Assembly (NCBI RefSeq): GCF_039793925.1
Contig: NZ_JBAMME010000379.1
Location: 7,094-71,093 of the forward strand
DNA: 64,000 nucleotides
Source: Thermogutta sp039793925
GTDB taxonomy: Bacteria; Planctomycetota; Planctomycetia; Pirellulales; Thermoguttaceae
Direction: 5' to 3'
Shown: positions 61,108 through 64,000 of the stretch, in pieces
How positions within the stretch are numbered: position 1 is the stretch's first letter
Layout of the letters: each line of letters begins with the position of its first letter
Position numbers and translations under genes: made by a program
Notes under the pieces: generated by a model
Told to the model about the DNA's origin: nothing
Database searches by the model: none
The model's input: only the letters and a program-made list of their open reading frames with translations

Positions 61108-63702
61108 ATGAAGCGTCTATCTTTGGCCTCGACTGCATTCGCAATCGTGGTGGGATTGTCTGTGCACATCTGCGCCCAGCAAACTGCACCGACCTGGCCC
61201 AGCCTTCCCGTTCCAAGAATTCGGGGAGAATCGATCGACATCACGTTTGCCGCGGACACGGCCGGGTTTCAAGCGCTCAACCAGTGCCGTTTGACGCTAA
61301 GGGACGGCGTTCTCGTGGTAGAAAGTTTGGGAGAAGATCCCTATCTGGCGCGGACGCTGGCGATTCCCGCCGACGCCTGTGAGGTAACCCTGGAACTTCG
61401 GACCACGGTGTCCACCGGCGGGGCTGTGTATTGGACATGCGGTCGGTCTCCGCATTGGGGAGAAGACAAAGTCCGCCATTTTCCGGTCCAGGGGGACGGC
61501 CAGTGGCACGAGTACCGGGTGGAGATCGCTACTCCAGGCGGCCTGAGGCAACTGAGGCTTGACCCCGGTGCTGCGCCCGGTGTTTACGAGATTCGGCGCG
61601 TTCGTGTCACCGCTCTCAAAATATTGGACGTCGCCGTGGGAGAAGTTACCGTCACCCCCGAAAGCGTCCGTTTTGACGTTGCCAACAACACGAAAACGGG
61701 TGTTTCGATCATGGCGGGGGGCAAAAAAATGGAGATCCCGGCGGAAGATCACAGAGTTATCGAGGTTCCCCGTCGGCGAAGCCGGGTGCTGGAAGGCGTC
61801 GCCATTGAGATACAGTTTCCGGAAATGGAAAGAGGCCTGCGGCGAGTGGTGTGGGTTTATGACGATTCTCTCCCGGCCGATTGGATTGCGGTGCCGGGCG
61901 ACCTCCCGCCAGACCTGCGTCTGGAAATATCTCCCCAGGACAACGCGGCACGCATTCGTCGGGGTCAGCACACGGTGGTCGCAATCGCCCCGATTGTGGC
62001 GCCTGCTACTTTGGAGGGACCGGGCTTCATCACTCGGGTTCCTGAACTTTCCATCAGCAATCAAGGAGATCATGTTGGCTTGGTCGGAGAGGGCGTCCGC
62101 GCCCAAATACACGTTGACAACGGCGAAGTCACATTCAACTTGGAAGCAACCGGGAACGTCGGGGACGAAGTGGAAGGACCGGTCGTGCGGCCCGTGGGAC
62201 TTCTCCAGCAGGGATTGTTTGCCGGCCTGGAGTACCTCGGGAAAGGAGAACGGAGCTCTTCCACGCTGGATATCGAGACAGAAGAGCACGTACGTTTTGC
62301 CCCGGATCCGATCAAAGTGACGATGCCCCTGATGGCCTTCGTCACAGACCGGATAGGGGCTGCCCTCTCTTGGGAAGACATGCATTTGCAGCCTATCTAT
62401 GCCACCCCAAACGTCTTCGACGGCACCGCTGACCACCGGATGGCGTTGCGCGGTCATCAGATCCATGCTGTTCTGCGAGTGGGAGACAGCCGACTGGAAG
62501 AGCAAATCCTCTGGGCTGTTAGGCGCAAGGGATTGCCCGACTTGCCCGAGCCACCTCGCGGTCGGGAGGCGCAGGAGCAACTTTGCCTTTGGGCGCTGAC
62601 AGAGGGGCCCATCCGCAACGAAAACGGTTGGGGACATTGCGTGGAGCCCAATTGGGGCCGACGATTCCACGTGGATATGGTGTCCACGATCTGGCGGCTC
62701 TCAGGCAAGTTGCCGGAGGTTCCGGAACTCGTGCCCGGCGGAGCCCATCTACCCGATGAATCGGCCTGGTTCTTGACCGGCCGCGTTGAACAGTGGCTCC
62801 GAATGACGCAGAACCAGGTTGAAAGTATCCTCCAGCAGCAGCGGGAGGACGGTTCATTCCGTTATCAGGGACCCTACCAAAAGGGGCATTTTGAAGACAC
62901 GGCCAGCGGCTACTGCGGACGGTTTGCAGTCCTCCTTCTCGATGCCGCCTATTTCACCGGGAATGAACGGGCACTTCAAGCGGGCATCAAGACACTGGAA
63001 TACATGAAGCGATTTCGCACGCCACGCGGGGCGCAGACCTGGGAACTTTCTCTGCACACCCCTGACATTCTGGCTTCGGCACATCTGGTCCACGCCTACG
63101 TCCGAGGTTACCAGCTCACCGGAAACAGGGGGTACCTGGAGCTGGCACGCCGCTGGGCTCTGACCGGTATTCCCTTCGTTTACCTTTGGGGCGAATACCC
63201 GGTGATGCTTTATGCAACCGTCCCAGTCTACGGGGCGACCAACTGGCGGGCACCCAACTGGATGGGGCTTCCCGTGCAGTGGTGTGGCCTCGTTTATGCG
63301 TACTCCCTGACGCTCCTCGCCCCTTACGACAACACCCTCGACTGGCATCACCTAGCTGAGGGAATTCTCATTGCGGGGGAACAGATGCAGGTTCCTCGCG
63401 AAGAAGGAGATTACGCCGGGCTGCTGCCGGACTCCTTCCACATCCGTCTCCAGCGCCGCCAGGGTCCTTTCATCAACCCCTGCGCCCTCGTGAATCTGCG
63501 TCTGGCTCTGGACGGAAAGCCGCACCGATTGGAAGTCGCGGCGAACGACACGCACCGCGTGGTCTCACCGTTTCCCGTTAAATTGGAAGGCCAGCAGGCG
63601 ATCATCCAAGGCCAGGCAGGTACACGCTACCAAATCGTGGTGGACGGGCGACGAGTTATTTCCGTGGATTCCCGCGGATCCGACGTTGTGCCTCTGGATT
63701 GA
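61108..63702 (+). CDS. Large secreted protein, possible alpha/alpha-toroid carbohydrate enzyme
   Basis: A protein of 864 residues with signal peptide ASTAFAIVVGLSVHICAQQ. ATG 61108 follows AAAGGAG. The N-terminal 160 residues look like a beta-sandwich carbohydrate-binding module (VYWTCGRSPHWGEDKVRHFP, WHEYRVEIATPGGLRQLRL). A further beta-rich part runs to about residue 400. The C-terminal 400 residues are helical with repeats such as LLLDAAYFTGNERALQAGIK and HAYVRGYQLTGNRGYLELAR, as in (alpha/alpha)6 glycosidases and lyases. No catalytic residue can be named with confidence. It has no partner gene in the window. Confidence 0.75.
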   Translation: MKRLSLASTAFAIVVGLSVHICAQQTAPTWPSLPVPRIRGESIDITFAADTAGFQALNQCRLTLRDGVLVVESLGEDPYLARTLAIPADACEVTLELRTTVSTGGAVYWTCGRSPHWGEDKVRHFPVQGDGQWHEYRVEIATPGGLRQLRLDPGAAPGVYEIRRVRVTALKILDVAVGEVTVTPESVRFDVANNTKTGVSIMAGGKKMEIPAEDHRVIEVPRRRSRVLEGVAIEIQFPEMERGLRRVVWVYDDSLPADWIAVPGDLPPDLRLEISPQDNAARIRRGQHTVVAIAPIVAPATLEGPGFITRVPELSISNQGDHVGLVGEGVRAQIHVDNGEVTFNLEATGNVGDEVEGPVVRPVGLLQQGLFAGLEYLGKGERSSSTLDIETEEHVRFAPDPIKVTMPLMAFVTDRIGAALSWEDMHLQPIYATPNVFDGTADHRMALRGHQIHAVLRVGDSRLEEQILWAVRRKGLPDLPEPPRGREAQEQLCLWALTEGPIRNENGWGHCVEPNWGRRFHVDMVSTIWRLSGKLPEVPELVPGGAHLPDESAWFLTGRVEQWLRMTQNQVESILQQQREDGSFRYQGPYQKGHFEDTASGYCGRFAVLLLDAAYFTGNERALQAGIKTLEYMKRFRTPRGAQTWELSLHTPDILASAHLVHAYVRGYQLTGNRGYLELARRWALTGIPFVYLWGEYPVMLYATVPVYGATNWRAPNWMGLPVQWCGLVYAYSLTLLAPYDNTLDWHHLAEGILIAGEQMQVPREEGDYAGLLPDSFHIRLQRRQGPFINPCALVNLRLALDGKPHRLEVAANDTHRVVSPFPVKLEGQQAIIQGQAGTRYQIVVDGRRVISVDSRGSDVVPLD

Positions 63703-63729
63703 TGGCAGCCCCACCCTGGAATAAGAGCA

Positions 63730-63755
63730 GGCCCCGGGGAGGGGAGCCCGGGGCC
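63730..63755. other. GC-rich hairpin downstream of the large secreted protein
   Basis: GGCCCCGGG and CCCGGGGCC form a perfect 9-base stem around an 8-base loop, 28 bases after the stop codon. No T-run follows on either strand, so it is a possible 3'-end stabiliser or weak terminator, not a classical one. Confidence 0.4.
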
Positions 63756-63891
63756 CTGTGACGCCGTGATGAGACGACGTCCTCGGAGGGGTTTTTCCGC
63801 ATCGCCGGTAGGTGTACGACTTTTTTTCCTCCCACTTTATCGGTTCAATCCGCGGCGCGTGATCGCTATGTCCCGCGGACAGCCCGGCCAC

Positions 63892-64000
63892 TCACGCGAC
63901 TGCTTGCTGTGCGCAGTCTGATTGCTCTGTGGCAGCACGTTTACGGCGCCGCAGCCAGGCACCGGCTCCGACCGCAGCACGTCCGCTGGCCAAAAGTGCC
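63892..64000 (-). CDS. Possible C-terminal end of a protein reaching in from the right edge
   Basis: An open minus-strand frame of 36 codons runs from the edge to the stop at 63892. It reads ALLASGRAAVGAGAWLRRRK and then a polar tail. Small residues followed by an Arg/Lys cluster resemble the end of a membrane anchor or sorting signal. It is too short to be sure that it is coding. Confidence 0.3.
   Translation of the reverse strand, partial: ALLASGRAAVGAGAWLRRRKRAATEQSDCAQQAVA

Noticed and set aside
61297..62670. Minus-strand open frame of 457 codons
   Set aside because: It is antisense to the large secreted protein, with no motif or ribosome site.
1..64000. CRISPR array, prophage, insertion sequence or integron
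   Set aside because: No regularly spaced repeats, transposase, integrase or phage structural motifs were recognised anywhere.

Overview
The window looks like a chromosomal piece from a planctomycete, most likely of the Pirellulales/Thermogutta type. The lineage call is an inference from gene families: a BBP7-like outer-membrane protein, a DUF1080 (3-keto-disaccharide hydrolase-like) secreted protein, a Tat-signal Gfo/Idh/MocA oxidoreductase, a J-domain-like protein opening with FDPYYLWLGI, a PknB-type kinase with a long C-terminal region, and Tad pilins of the G|VLTFEW type. The sequence is moderately GC-rich, which produces many long antisense open frames that are not genes. No tRNA, rRNA, CRISPR array, insertion sequence or prophage was found. 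Two 10-N assembly gaps are present (17529-17538 and 24552-24561).

Layout. 1-3.4 kb: tail of an ABC ATPase and a large permease-like protein whose conserved C-terminus is displaced by a frameshift. 3.4-8.1 kb: an arsenic/organoarsenical resistance cluster on the minus strand: arsR with its own operator and terminator, then an ArsP-type permease, a mini-thioredoxin, a DGC zinc-binding protein, two ArsF-like thioredoxin-fold proteins and an ArsG/CcdA-like permease. 8.1-11.4 kb: HNH nuclease, yebC, nikR and an ImmA/IrrE-like protein with a promoter-embedded palindrome. 11.4-18.4 kb: a J-like membrane protein and a glycan or membrane-protein group ending in a glycosyltransferase-methyltransferase fusion split by a gap. 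18.7-23.5 kb: central metabolism (PPi-type phosphofructokinase, accC, accB, M24 peptidase). 23.8-35.4 kb: oxidoreductase (interrupted by an assembly artefact), degenerate prepilin peptidase, LOG protein, TlpA-like thioredoxin, TatD/EboB-like hydrolase, zinc-ribbon membrane protein, ruvB, rlmN and a DUF1080 protein. 35.8-46 kb: Ser/Thr kinase, GT39-like protein, BBP7 protein, a GAF/PP2C-like pseudophosphatase, a GGDEF-like protein and a site-2 protease. 46.2-49.3 kb: rsmD and a minus-strand group CNBD-hypA-hypB-arsC. 49.7-60.7 kb: a Tad pilus locus with three pilins, a CpaA peptidase, CpaB and two successive tadA-tadB-tadC modules. 61.1-63.7 kb: a large secreted protein of unknown function.

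How the parts work together. The ars cluster combines a sensor (ArsR), two different permeases (ArsP and ArsG) and four small Cys-containing soluble or exported proteins, so it reads as a reduce-and-export pathway for organic arsenicals. A thioredoxin-type arsenate reductase lies about 39 kb away beside hypAB. NikR and HypA/HypB point to controlled nickel uptake and a nickel enzyme elsewhere in the genome. The Tad locus is a self-contained pilus assembly unit, except that no secretin (CpaC) or outer-membrane partner is visible. The two tadABC modules are separated by a terminator.

The strongest finds are the chimeric contig end at 24.5 kb, which carries 33 bases of a foreign DNA methyltransferase gene; a prepilin-peptidase homologue that has lost both catalytic aspartates; a SpoIIE/PP2C homologue with its metal ligands replaced; the doubled tadABC; and the organisation of the arsenical cluster. 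Gene names and families rest on motif recognition without database searches.
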